From Myxococcales bacterium (GTDB lineage: Bacteria > Myxococcota_A > Polyangia > Haliangiales > Haliangiaceae), in NCBI GenBank assembly GCA_947483555.1, contig CANKMW010000029.1:25293-89292 (forward strand): a stretch of 64,000 nt of DNA, written 5' to 3'. This document shows, one piece after another, positions 1 through 9,455 of the stretch (position 1 is the stretch's first letter; every line of letters begins with the position of its first letter). Position numbers and translations under genes: made by a program. The notes below the pieces were generated by a model. It worked only from the letters and a program-made list of their open reading frames with translations. It was not told the origin of the DNA and did not search any database.

Positions 1-182
1 AGCCCTGCCTCACGTCGATCGATACGGCGATGGATCTCGTCGCCCCACGCAGCGTTCACCGCCGCGGGATCCTCCGCCGGACCGTCGTCGAGCGTGGCCA
101 GTACTTCCGCTACGAGCTCACGCCTCTCCTCGGTTGGAAGCGCCAGGACATCCGCGAGCAACTGTGCGGCGCTGGGTAGCAT
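1..182 (-). CDS. Addiction-module antitoxin, TIGR02574/PF09720 type (partial)
   Basis: The gene runs off the left edge, so only its first 60 residues are visible. It starts at an ATG at 182 and reads MLPSAAQLLADVLALP, followed by EERRELVAEVLATLDD and then a AAWGDEIHRRIDRREAG stretch. The order 'ALxLPxxERxxLAxxLLxSLD ... AWxxEIxRR' is the signature of the short 'putative addiction module component' family, usually about 70-75 residues. In that family the antitoxin is normally followed by a RelE/ParE-type toxin, which here would lie beyond the window. The family call rests on motif recognition. Confidence 0.7.
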   Translation of the reverse strand, partial: MLPSAAQLLADVLALPTEERRELVAEVLATLDDGPAEDPAAVNAAWGDEIHRRIDRREAG

Positions 183-256
183 AGGATCACTCTAGCACCG
201 CGCACCGACCACGGATGTTGCAGGCGGGCGGCTGCGGACAATGGGGGCGACCGAGT

Positions 257-1429
257 CTACATCGAGCGCCGCGTGGTGAGGATCTCCTGCGGCTGGGCGA
301 CGCCGCGGAGCGGGTGGAGGCCGAGCGAGACGACGTCGGACGCGTCGAGGGCGCGCGCGAACGCCGAGGTCATGAGCAGGGGCTCACCGAGCGACTTGCA
401 CATCGCCTCGACGCGGCAGACCTCGTTGACCGCGGCGCCGATGACCGTGAAGTCGAGACGGCCGCGGCCGCCGACGTTGCCGTACATCACCCGGCCGGTG
501 TGCAACGCGACGCCGAGCTCGACCGGCTCGGGCTGGCGGACCGACCAGGTCTCGAGACGCGTCAGCACCGAACGAGCGGCGGCCAGCGCCCGTCGGCACG
601 GTTCACGTAGGCCGGCGTCGCCGATCGGGAACACCGCCAGGATCGCATCGCCGATGAACTTGAGGATCTCGCCACCGTGCTCGTCGATGGCGGCCGCCGC
701 GTGTTCGAAGTACTGGTCGAGGACGCCGACCACCGCACGCGCCGACAGGCGATCGCTCAACGACGTGAAGCCGCGCATGTCGCAGAACCACAGCGCGGCG
801 TCGAGCTCGGTGCCGGTGCCGCGGCGGAACTCGCCGTCGAGCACGCGGCGCGCGGCGTTGGCGCCGAGGTAGACCTCGAGCAGCGAACGGGTCGCGAAGT
901 GGGCGGCGACCAACCGGACGCGCAGCGCCAGCAGCGGCGTCAGCCCGGACAACAACGCGACCTGCTCGTCGTCGAAGCCGCCGGGCTGCGAGCTCGCGAA
1001 GCTGATCCACGCCGCGCGATCACCGCCCGGCTCGAGGGACGCCAGCAGGTAGTCGCTGGCGCCGCTCGCGGCGAGGGACTCGAGCATGGCGAACCGGCTC
1101 CGATCGGGCTCGCGATCGAGGCGGCAGCGCAGGGTCGGCGAGCCGCTCTGGTGCAGCGCCTCGGCCGGGGTGCCGACGTAGTCGGAGGTCGTCGAGACCT
1201 CGTGCGAGCGGCGGAGCACCTGCGAACCGGTCACCGGCGCCCAGACCAGCTGGTGACCCCAGAGCTCCGGATGCTTGGTGGGGAGCCAGATGCTGACGCG
1301 GTGGAGCACCAGCCCGGCGGCGGCGAGGCGCGCGACCAGCCCGTCGAGGAGCGCGGTCGGCTCGAGTCCGCTGGTCTCCGGATCGAGCAACCACGCCGGG
1401 ACCGCGATCGCGGCGTTCACGGTGTTCAC
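257..1429 (-). CDS. Class III adenylate/guanylate cyclase domain protein
   Basis: A 390-residue protein. Its C-terminal half (about residues 200-380) is a class III nucleotidyl cyclase catalytic domain: WFCDMRGFTSLSDRL near residue 215 gives the first metal-binding Asp, and FIGDAILAVF near 260 gives the second. The N-terminal half contains an HPELWG-type segment, as in soluble cyclases of proteobacteria, and probably senses a ligand. No transmembrane segment is apparent, so it should be cytosolic and make cAMP or cGMP. It starts with GTG and overlaps the stop of the upstream PNPOx-like gene by 4 nt (GTGA), so the two are translationally coupled. Which nucleotide it makes cannot be told from the sequence. 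Confidence 0.88.
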   Translation of the reverse strand: MNTVNAAIAVPAWLLDPETSGLEPTALLDGLVARLAAAGLVLHRVSIWLPTKHPELWGHQLVWAPVTGSQVLRRSHEVSTTSDYVGTPAEALHQSGSPTLRCRLDREPDRSRFAMLESLAASGASDYLLASLEPGGDRAAWISFASSQPGGFDDEQVALLSGLTPLLALRVRLVAAHFATRSLLEVYLGANAARRVLDGEFRRGTGTELDAALWFCDMRGFTSLSDRLSARAVVGVLDQYFEHAAAAIDEHGGEILKFIGDAILAVFPIGDAGLREPCRRALAAARSVLTRLETWSVRQPEPVELGVALHTGRVMYGNVGGRGRLDFTVIGAAVNEVCRVEAMCKSLGEPLLMTSAFARALDASDVVSLGLHPLRGVAQPQEILTTRRSM

Positions 1430-2016
1430 GGCCGGTCCTTGCGCGGTGTCGGCAGGGCGTCGGCGAAGCGCTGGTCGCGCTTCCAGCCCGGCACCGGCGG
1501 GCTCTGATCGGGCCGCGGGACGTGCGGCGAGCGAGCGATCGGCGCCTTGGTGTGGATGTAACGGGGGCAGTTCGGGAACACTCGGTCGATGGACACCCGC
1601 ACCACGAGCTGGACGCCTGGCATAAAGGCCAGCTCGGGGTCGTCGAACGCCAGGCGGGCCCGGCCGTGGATGCGCAGCCGGCCCGGCTTCGCGAAGTCGA
1701 CGAACAGGAGCGCGACCGGCGCGTGGATCGCGATGTTCCCGAGCGAGCGGAACTGGCCGTTTCCGTCGTAGTCGGGCCAGGCCAGCTCGGTGTCCGAGAC
1801 CGCGCGCACGAAGCCGGGATCGCCGCCCTTGTAGGAGCAGTCCGGGTTGCCGGCCGGATCCGAAGTGGCGAGGAAGAACATGTCGGCCGACTCGACCACC
1901 GCGCGATCGCCGTCGTTCATCGCGACTCGGTAGGTGACGGCTTCGAGGCGATCCGCGATCCGGCGCGAGTCGAACTGGTCCTGGAGCTGCCGGTGACCCT
2001 CGTGATAGCTGCTCAT
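1426..2016 (-). CDS. Pyridoxamine 5'-phosphate oxidase-like flavin-binding protein
   Basis: A 196-residue protein of the PNPOx-like split-barrel superfamily. The core 'DMFFLATSDPAGNPDCSYKGGDPGFV' region (residues about 46-70) and the later 'GNIAIHAPVALLFVDF' and 'RLRIHGRARL' strands follow the usual order for FMN- or F420-binding flavoproteins with a small substrate. It sits between a zinc-ribbon gene 40 nt upstream and a cyclase that it overlaps by 4 nt, in a minus-strand cluster that begins with an aldehyde dehydrogenase. It is probably a redox enzyme; the substrate is unknown. It is not classical PdxH, which has a different C-terminal motif. Confidence 0.8.
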   Translation of the reverse strand: MSSYHEGHRQLQDQFDSRRIADRLEAVTYRVAMNDGDRAVVESADMFFLATSDPAGNPDCSYKGGDPGFVRAVSDTELAWPDYDGNGQFRSLGNIAIHAPVALLFVDFAKPGRLRIHGRARLAFDDPELAFMPGVQLVVRVSIDRVFPNCPRYIHTKAPIARSPHVPRPDQSPPVPGWKRDQRFADALPTPRKDRP

Positions 2017-2056
2017 GGCGAGGCGATCATACGCTCGGTCCCGCCGAGCATCGCGA

Positions 2057-2257
2057 TCACCTCCGCTTGAGGCGCTCGGCGGGGATCAGCTCGGGACGCG
2101 GCGACCGCGCGACCGGGTCGAGGTCGGTCGAGCCGCAGTGCAGGCAGGCGCCGTTGAGCACGATGTCGTGCGCGCAGTCGCCGCACACCACGCACACGCC
2201 GTGTTCGCGGTGGCCGTGGCCGCAGGTCGGGCTGTCATCGCGATGGGCCGAGGTCAC
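2057..2257 (-). CDS. Small zinc-ribbon-like protein
   Basis: A 66-residue ORF with a GTG start. It carries a His/Cys-rich N-terminus (CGHGHREHG) followed by CVVCGDC and CLHCGS, two CxxC pairs that could bind one zinc. It fits neatly between the aldehyde dehydrogenase (15 nt) and the PNPOx-like gene (40 nt) on the same strand, which supports it being real. The function is unknown; the opposite-strand ORFs here look like shadows. Confidence 0.55.
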   Translation of the reverse strand: MTSAHRDDSPTCGHGHREHGVCVVCGDCAHDIVLNGACLHCGSTDLDPVARSPRPELIPAERLKRR

Positions 2258-2272
2258 GCTCGCCTGCGCTGA

Positions 2273-3817
<1,545 letters not shown>

Positions 3818-3839
3818 GGATCTCCTCCTGGCGCCGACC

Positions 3840-4808
3840 CTACCCTCCGAACGCGCTACCCGCCAGGGTGAGGATCGAGTTGATCTCCGCCTCGGTGAAG
3901 GTGATGGCCAGCTTGATCGCGGCCTTGTCCTGAATGACCGAGATCGACTTGGCGGCCTTGGCCAGACCGAACTGGGTCATGGCGCCGGTCGCCTGCCCCA
4001 GCTGGCCCTGGATCAGGGCCACGGCCTTGCGGGCCCCGTCCTCGTTGCTGGAGTCGATGCGGACCGACAGCGCCAGGTCGGTCGTGAAGTTGACGCCGGC
4101 CGAGACGCTGTTGGCGACGATGCCTTCCTTCTCCATGTCCTTCCTGGCCTGGTCGGGCACCAGGATGGCCATCCACAGATCGGCGGCGGTGTCGGTGGCG
4201 GCCAGCGTGGCGCGCATCTTCTTGGCCTTGCCCGAGCCGACCACGCTCTTGGCCTTGGCCTTGCCCAGGGCGAGGTCGATCTGCGCCTTCATCTTGCCCT
4301 TGCGGGTGAAGAACAGCCGATCGCCGACGAACGCGGCGTCGGTGTCGTCCCGGGTGTGGATCTCGATGCCCTTGTGGCGCCGGGCCCGGGCCGCGCCGGT
4401 GACGATGTCGCCGAACGCATCACCGCCGTCCATCTTCGCCAGCTTGTCCTTGGGCAGCCGGCCTTCGATGATCAGGACGAAGCTCTTGGCGTCGTCCATG
4501 TTGTCGAGCGTCTTGAGGCCACCGGCGGCGAGCACGACGGTGTCGACGTCCTTCATCGGATCGATCCCGAGCTCGGCGAGCCTGGCCTGCGCCGCGGGCT
4601 GTAGCGCGAGCAACTTCTGGAAGCCCTTCTGCAACAAGGTCGAATCGCGGGCGTCGGCGGCGTCGAACACCATCACCATCTGGGTGTCCTGGGCGAGCAT
4701 GCCGAACAGGTTGGTGCCGTCGCCGGCCAGCGCCGGGGCCGCCGCAGCGCACAGCGCGAGGCCGAACGCGGACAGCGCCGGCGCGATCGAGATTCGGTTC
4801 GTGATCAT
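3840..4808 (-). CDS. Exported protein of unknown function
   Basis: I choose the ATG at 4808 because a clear GGGAGGAACC ribosome site precedes it, and because the resulting 322-residue product begins with a signal peptide (MITNRISIAP...ALCAAAAPALAG) cleaved near residue 29. A longer reading from 4889 would bury this signal. The mature protein has no motif I can name. It contains repeated alpha/beta segments (LFGMLAQDTQMVMVFDAAD; AAFVGDRLFFTRKGKM) that recall large periplasmic DUF3352-like proteins, but that is only an impression. It is divergent from the kinase gene at 4937 and shares its upstream region. Confidence 0.75.
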   Translation of the reverse strand: MITNRISIAPALSAFGLALCAAAAPALAGDGTNLFGMLAQDTQMVMVFDAADARDSTLLQKGFQKLLALQPAAQARLAELGIDPMKDVDTVVLAAGGLKTLDNMDDAKSFVLIIEGRLPKDKLAKMDGGDAFGDIVTGAARARRHKGIEIHTRDDTDAAFVGDRLFFTRKGKMKAQIDLALGKAKAKSVVGSGKAKKMRATLAATDTAADLWMAILVPDQARKDMEKEGIVANSVSAGVNFTTDLALSVRIDSSNEDGARKAVALIQGQLGQATGAMTQFGLAKAAKSISVIQDKAAIKLAITFTEAEINSILTLAGSAFGG

Positions 4809-4936
4809 GGTTCCTCCCGGCGATGGTCGCCGCGTGAAGGGCCGAGCATCGGCTCGGACCGTCTGTCGAGAAAGAGCCTCGAGGCCCAAGATCGACGGAC
4901 GAGGCCCCCCAGGTATTCTCTGGACTCGTATACTTG

Positions 4937-7900
4937 ATGGGTGACGTTGCCGCCACCGTGGGTGACGTGAGGGCGGCGGCGGCGGCGCTGCCGGCCGGCA
5001 TCGTGATCGACGGCCGTTACGAGATCGTCCGGCTGCTCGGCGCCGGCGGCATGGGCGAGGTCTACGCCGCGCGGCGGCGCAGCCTCAACGACGAGGTGGC
5101 GGTCAAGCGCCTGCTGCCGCACCAGGACTCGCCGGCCAACCGGCAGCGCTTCGCCACCGAGGCCCAGGCGGCGGCGCACATCCGCCACCCCAACGTGATC
5201 CAGGTCTTCGACTATGGCGACGATCCGGCGGTCGGGCCGTACCTGGTGATGGAGAAGCTCGATGGGCCGACCCTGGCTGCCGAGCTGGTCGACGGACCGA
5301 TGGCGCTCGGCCGCACCCTGTGGGTGTTCGCGTCGGTGTGCGCCGCGGTCGAGGCCGGCCATCGGCGCGGCATCGTCCACCGCGACCTCAAGCCGGCCAA
5401 CGTCATCATCGCGCCGACCGACGACGGTCGGCAGGTGGTGAAGGTGCTCGACTTCGGCCTCGCCATCGATCTGCGGCTGCCGGCGCGGGGCATCACCGCG
5501 CCGGGCGCCGTGATCGGCACCGTGGCCTACATGGCGCCCGAGCAGACCGAGGGTAGCTCGGCGTCGGCCCGCTCCGACATCTTCGCCCTCGGCGTGATGC
5601 TGTACGAGATGGTCACCGGGCAGCTGCCGTTCGACGGCGCCAGCTCGTTCGACACCCTGATGGCGATCAACGGCGGACGCTACCGGCCGGCCCAGGAGCT
5701 GGTGACCGACCTGCCGGCCGGGGTGATCGCCGCCATCGACGGCGCGCTGCTGCGCGATCCGGCGGCGCGGCCCGACAGTCCCGAGCGGCTGGCGCAGCTC
5801 GCGGCCGCCGGGTTGTCGATCGCGGCACCACCGGCGCGGCCCTACGGCCCGACGCGATCACGGCCGATGCCGGCGGTGCGCGCCTCGGGGTTGTCGCACC
5901 CGACCCGGGACACCGAACAGGGGCGGCCGGTCTACGCCCGCTTCGTCGGGCGCAGCGCCGAGCTGCGGCGGCTCGAGGACGCCTTCGCCCACACGCTCGG
6001 CGGCCGACCGCCGCTGGTCCTGATCACCGGCGAGGCCGGGCTCGGCAAGTCGCGGCTCGCTGAACGCTTCGCCGCCGACGCCCGCGAACGTGGTGCGCTG
6101 GCGCTGACCGGCCGCTTCTTCGACTACACCGGCAGCCGGCCGCCGCCGCTCGAGACCTTCGTCACCATGCTGGAGATGGGCGGGCCGGAGGGCGAGGCGG
6201 CGGCGGCCCAGGTCCAGGGCAGCCTCGACGCCGCCGGCGATGATGCCCGCTGGAGCGCGTTCGCGGCCATCGCCGACGCGCTGGCCGGCCAGGCGGCGTC
6301 GCGGCCGCTGGTGCTGACCCTCGAGGATCTGCAATGGGCGTCGCGGGTCGATCTGGACCTGATCGACCACCTGCACCGCAACCTGGGGCCGCGGGCGACG
6401 TTGATCGTCGCCACCGCCCGCCCGGCCAGCGACGGCGTGGGCGAGCTGACGTCGTGGCGGGCGCGGCGGACCAGCGCGATCACCGAGCTCGCGCTGGCGC
6501 CGTTCGACGACGACGAGCTCCGCGAGTGGCTGGAGGTGGTCTTCAAGGGCATCCGCCTCGGGTCGCTCGACGCGCGGCGACTGCTGCGCACCACCGGCGG
6601 CAACCCGTTCGCGCTGGTCGAGATCACCCGCCACCTGCAGGCCCGGGGCGAGCTGGTGCGCGATGACGCCGGCTGGCGGCTGCGCGGCCTGTCGTCGGTG
6701 GAGTTGCCCGACAGCGTGGCGGCGGTGGTGCGGGTGCGGCTCGGCGAGCTGGAGCCGCCGCACCGCGTCGTGCTCGAGACCGCCGCGGTGCTCGGCGACG
6801 AGTTCCGGGTCGCGACCCTGGCGACCGCCTGTGGCGCCGACGAACGGGTCCTCGACGACGCGCTCGACGCCGGCTTCGCGCTGCGGCTGGTCACCGACCG
6901 CGAGGTCTCGGCCGGCAACGACTACCGCTTCACGACCTCGCTGGTCCGACAGGTGCTGTACGACGAGCTGCCGGCGCGGGCGCGGCGGCGCATGCACCGC
7001 GAGGTGGCGACCGCGCTGACGCAGATCTACGGCAGCGCCGACGATCGCTTCGCGCACATCTTCGGCTACCACCACCACGCGGTCGGCGCCTGGCCGGAGG
7101 CGCTGGAGCTCAACGTGCGGGCGGCGGGCGAGGGGCTCACGCGCGGAGATCTGGAGCTGGCGCAGGCCGCGATCGCGCGCGCCGACGAGGCGGCCGCGCA
7201 GCTGCTGGCCGGCAGCACGCCGCCACCTCCAGCGCTGGTGGCGCGGCTCGAGCACCTGGCGGGGATGGTGGCGACCCAGGTCGGTGAGCTCGAGGTCGCG
7301 ACGGCCCGGCTGGCGCGGGCGGTCGCCATCGCCAGCGCCGATCGGGCGCACGGGCTGGCCGTCGACGCGCGCATCGAGCTGGCGCGGGCGCTGGCGGCGC
7401 GCGGCGAGCTGGCGCGGGCGGTGGCCGAGGCGTCCGGGGCCGCCGAGGACGCCACCGCCATCGACGATCCGGCCCGGGCGCTGGCGGCGCGGGTGATGGC
7501 GGCGGAGGTCAACAACCGGGTGGCCGGCATCGACCGCGTCACGCTCGACGAGCTGGTCCTGGCTTGCGACGGCGCGCCGCCGGCCCTGCGCGCCCGCGTG
7601 CTGCTGGTGCGGGCGTGGCAACGGGTCAAGGCCGGCGAGTTCGCGGCCTCGGAGGCCGACGCGGTCGTCGCCGGTGACCTGGCCCGCGGCGCCGGCCGGC
7701 AGGAGCTGCAGTTGCGGGCGCTGGCGACCCAGGCCGCGGTGCGCAGCGAGGCCGGCGACAACGCCGGCTCGATGGCGCTGTCGCAGGAGGTGCTGGTGAT
7801 GGCGCGCCGCCTCGGCGATCTTCGCCGCGAGGGCATCTGCCTCGCCAACCTCGGCGAGGGCTGGGTCGACCTCGGCGAACCGCGGCGTGGCCACGAGCAC

Positions 7901-8380
7901 TTCACGGCCGCGCTGCAGATCTTCATCGACATCGGCGACCGCGCCTGCGAGGGCGACTGCCGCGTCAACGTCGGCCGGGCCTTGATCGCGCTCGGCCGCA
8001 TCGACGAGGCGGTGACGATGCTCGAGCGCGCCGCCGCGATGTGCGCGGCGACCTCGCGCGTCGAATACGAGGGCATCGCCTTCATGCTGCTCGGCGAGGC
8101 CCGCGAGGTCCGTGGCCACGCCGGCGCCGCGCGCGCCGATTTCGATCGCGCGGTGGCGCTGTTCGCGCGCATCGACCTCAACCTGCGCTGGCGCGCCGAG
8201 CTCGGCCTGGCCCGCACGCTGGCCGCGCTCGGCGACGCCGACGGTGCCCGCGCTGCCGCGGCGCGGGCGCGCGCTCAGCTCGCCCAGCAGCGTCTCCATC
8301 TCGCGCCCGGCACCGACCCCACGACTCTCGACGCCGCCCTCGCCGAGGCCCTCGTGCTGGCGACAGCACACCCCGGTTGA
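4937..8380 (+). CDS. Ser/Thr protein kinase fused to AAA ATPase and TPR domains
   Basis: About 1147 residues. The N-terminal Hanks-type kinase (roughly 25-285) has the glycine loop GAGGMGEVY, the VAVK lysine, HRDLKPAN near residue 148, DFGLA near 172 and the APEQ segment, so it should be active. Next comes an AAA_16-type ATPase with Walker A GEAGLGKS (about 365) and Walker B LVLTLEDLQWAS. The C-terminal half (from about 780) is a helical array of TPR-like repeats. This architecture is typical of large myxobacterial signalling proteins that bind partners through the TPRs. No membrane segment is seen. The start is uncertain: a TTG at 4934 is adjacent and no good ribosome site is visible. The stop codon lies inside a 33-nt repeat. 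Confidence 0.9.
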   Translation: MGDVAATVGDVRAAAAALPAGIVIDGRYEIVRLLGAGGMGEVYAARRRSLNDEVAVKRLLPHQDSPANRQRFATEAQAAAHIRHPNVIQVFDYGDDPAVGPYLVMEKLDGPTLAAELVDGPMALGRTLWVFASVCAAVEAGHRRGIVHRDLKPANVIIAPTDDGRQVVKVLDFGLAIDLRLPARGITAPGAVIGTVAYMAPEQTEGSSASARSDIFALGVMLYEMVTGQLPFDGASSFDTLMAINGGRYRPAQELVTDLPAGVIAAIDGALLRDPAARPDSPERLAQLAAAGLSIAAPPARPYGPTRSRPMPAVRASGLSHPTRDTEQGRPVYARFVGRSAELRRLEDAFAHTLGGRPPLVLITGEAGLGKSRLAERFAADARERGALALTGRFFDYTGSRPPPLETFVTMLEMGGPEGEAAAAQVQGSLDAAGDDARWSAFAAIADALAGQAASRPLVLTLEDLQWASRVDLDLIDHLHRNLGPRATLIVATARPASDGVGELTSWRARRTSAITELALAPFDDDELREWLEVVFKGIRLGSLDARRLLRTTGGNPFALVEITRHLQARGELVRDDAGWRLRGLSSVELPDSVAAVVRVRLGELEPPHRVVLETAAVLGDEFRVATLATACGADERVLDDALDAGFALRLVTDREVSAGNDYRFTTSLVRQVLYDELPARARRRMHREVATALTQIYGSADDRFAHIFGYHHHAVGAWPEALELNVRAAGEGLTRGDLELAQAAIARADEAAAQLLAGSTPPPPALVARLEHLAGMVATQVGELEVATARLARAVAIASADRAHGLAVDARIELARALAARGELARAVAEASGAAEDATAIDDPARALAARVMAAEVNNRVAGIDRVTLDELVLACDGAPPALRARVLLVRAWQRVKAGEFAASEADAVVAGDLARGAGRQELQLRALATQAAVRSEAGDNAGSMALSQEVLVMARRLGDLRREGICLANLGEGWVDLGEPRRGHEHFTAALQIFIDIGDRACEGDCRVNVGRALIALGRIDEAVTMLERAAAMCAATSRVEYEGIAFMLLGEAREVRGHAGAARADFDRAVALFARIDLNLRWRAELGLARTLAALGDADGARAAAARARAQLAQQRLHLAPGTDPTTLDAALAEALVLATAHPG

Positions 8381-8383
8381 CGC
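8351..8383. repeat. 33-nt direct repeat, copy 1
   Basis: This copy matches 9315-9347 with a single mismatch (26 identical bases, one change, then 6 identical). Its core GTGCTG-GCGA-CAGCAC is a perfect 6-bp inverted repeat with a 4-nt loop. It forms the last codons and stop of the kinase gene. Confidence 0.8.
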
Positions 8384-8387
8384 CGGC

Positions 8388-9284
8388 CTACGCGGCCTCG
8401 AGGCTGCGCCGGTAGTCCGCGGCCAGGCGGGTGCGGAGCGCCGGCGTCAGCGGGCGGTCGAGCTCGGTGAGGGCGCGGTCGGTGCGATGGGCGAGCTCGC
8501 CGGCGGCGTGGGGCGACGGATCGGCCGCGTCGGCGAGGACCAGCCACTGGGTGGCGATGATGACCCACTCGGCGAGCGGATCCTCGACGGCGCCGCTGCG
8601 CCACGTGGCGCGGCGCTGCTCGAGCGCGGCCGTGTACGCGGTCGCCAGGGTGGCGCGGGTGAGCGGTGCACGATCGCCGGCGCCGACGGTGACGAGCAAC
8701 CGGCGCCAGGCCGGCCGTTCGGTCGCGATCGCGGGGACGGCGGCGGCCACCTCGTCGTGCACCACGGCGGCGATGGCGCCGACCGGGACCCCGGCGCACG
8801 CGGCCAGCTCGACGAGGTGGGCGGCGGTCCTGACGTGGTCCCAGGCGCGGGTGACGTCGATGGAGCCAAGGTCGCGGTACAGCGCCGCTGAGCCGCCGGC
8901 GCGGCGCACCAGACTGGCGGCACGGATGGGATCGAGGGCGAGCGACGACACCGGCAGCCCACCGGTCGTGCGCACGAAGGCCTCGACGTCGGCCAGGATC
9001 GCCGCGCGCAGCACCGGATCGGCTGCCATCAGATCGAGCGCGCGCGTGAAGCTGCGAGCGATCGCGGCGGGACCCACATCCGCCTCGGGTTGCCACGTCA
9101 CCCCGCCACGGACCAGCGCCCCGAGGAGCGCCATCGCCGCCCGCGCCGCCTGGTACCCCTCGGCCTGGCCGCGCCCGACCCTATGGAGGAAGAACACCAG
9201 CTCCATCTCGAGCTGCTCGAACACACGCGCGCGCACGGTGTCGGCGTCGTCGCTGTCGAACGTGTCATGTCCCCAGCTACCCAT
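8388..9284 (-). CDS. Protein of unknown function with DUF4259-like N-terminus
   Basis: A 298-residue soluble protein. Its first residues, MGSWGHDTFDSDDA, resemble the opening of DUF4259 proteins (MGxWGxxxFDNDxA), which is why I place the start at 9284; longer readings on this strand lack support. The rest is helical and Ala/Arg-rich with no recognised motif. The gene is bracketed by two copies of a 33-nt direct repeat (8351 and 9315), converges on the kinase gene, and is divergent from the cytolysin-like gene. The family assignment is tentative and covers only the N-terminus. Confidence 0.65.
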   Translation of the reverse strand: MGSWGHDTFDSDDADTVRARVFEQLEMELVFFLHRVGRGQAEGYQAARAAMALLGALVRGGVTWQPEADVGPAAIARSFTRALDLMAADPVLRAAILADVEAFVRTTGGLPVSSLALDPIRAASLVRRAGGSAALYRDLGSIDVTRAWDHVRTAAHLVELAACAGVPVGAIAAVVHDEVAAAVPAIATERPAWRRLLVTVGAGDRAPLTRATLATAYTAALEQRRATWRSGAVEDPLAEWVIIATQWLVLADAADPSPHAAGELAHRTDRALTELDRPLTPALRTRLAADYRRSLEAA

Positions 9285-9314
9285 GCCGCCGACAGTACCG
9301 CGCGGCGTCACCGG

Positions 9315-9347
9315 CTCGTGCTGGCGACAGCACACCCCGGGTGACGC
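9315..9347. repeat. 33-nt direct repeat, copy 2
   Basis: Second copy of the repeat at 8351-8383. Its palindromic core GTGCTG-GCGA-CAGCAC (9318-9333) is centred about 113 bp upstream of the -12 element of the cytolysin-like gene, so it could serve as an activator site there. Confidence 0.8.
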
Positions 9348-9425
9348 GGCCAGTCGAGTAGCCATCGGTCGGTCGTCCCCAGGTGTATGAGCGCGCATCT
9401 GCTGGTTAATACTGGCCAGACCACC

Positions 9426-9441
9426 TGGCAAACGTCTTGCT
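9426..9441 (+). promoter_or_regulatory. Candidate sigma-54 promoter of the cytolysin-like gene
   Basis: TGGCA-N6-TTGCT gives the GG (9427-9428) and GC (9439-9440) with exactly 10 nt between them. It matches the -24/-12 consensus TGGCACG-N4-TTGCW very well. The predicted transcription start, near 9452, is only a few bases before the ATG at 9456, so translation would be nearly leaderless, or would begin at the in-frame ATG at 9477. Confidence 0.6.
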
Positions 9442-9455
9442 CTCGTGGTCGGACC

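Noticed and set aside
8351..8383. Hairpin GTGCTG-GCGA-CAGCAC as an intrinsic terminator of the kinase gene
   Set aside because: It lies inside the last codons, is not followed by a T-run, and recurs at 9315 where no gene ends.
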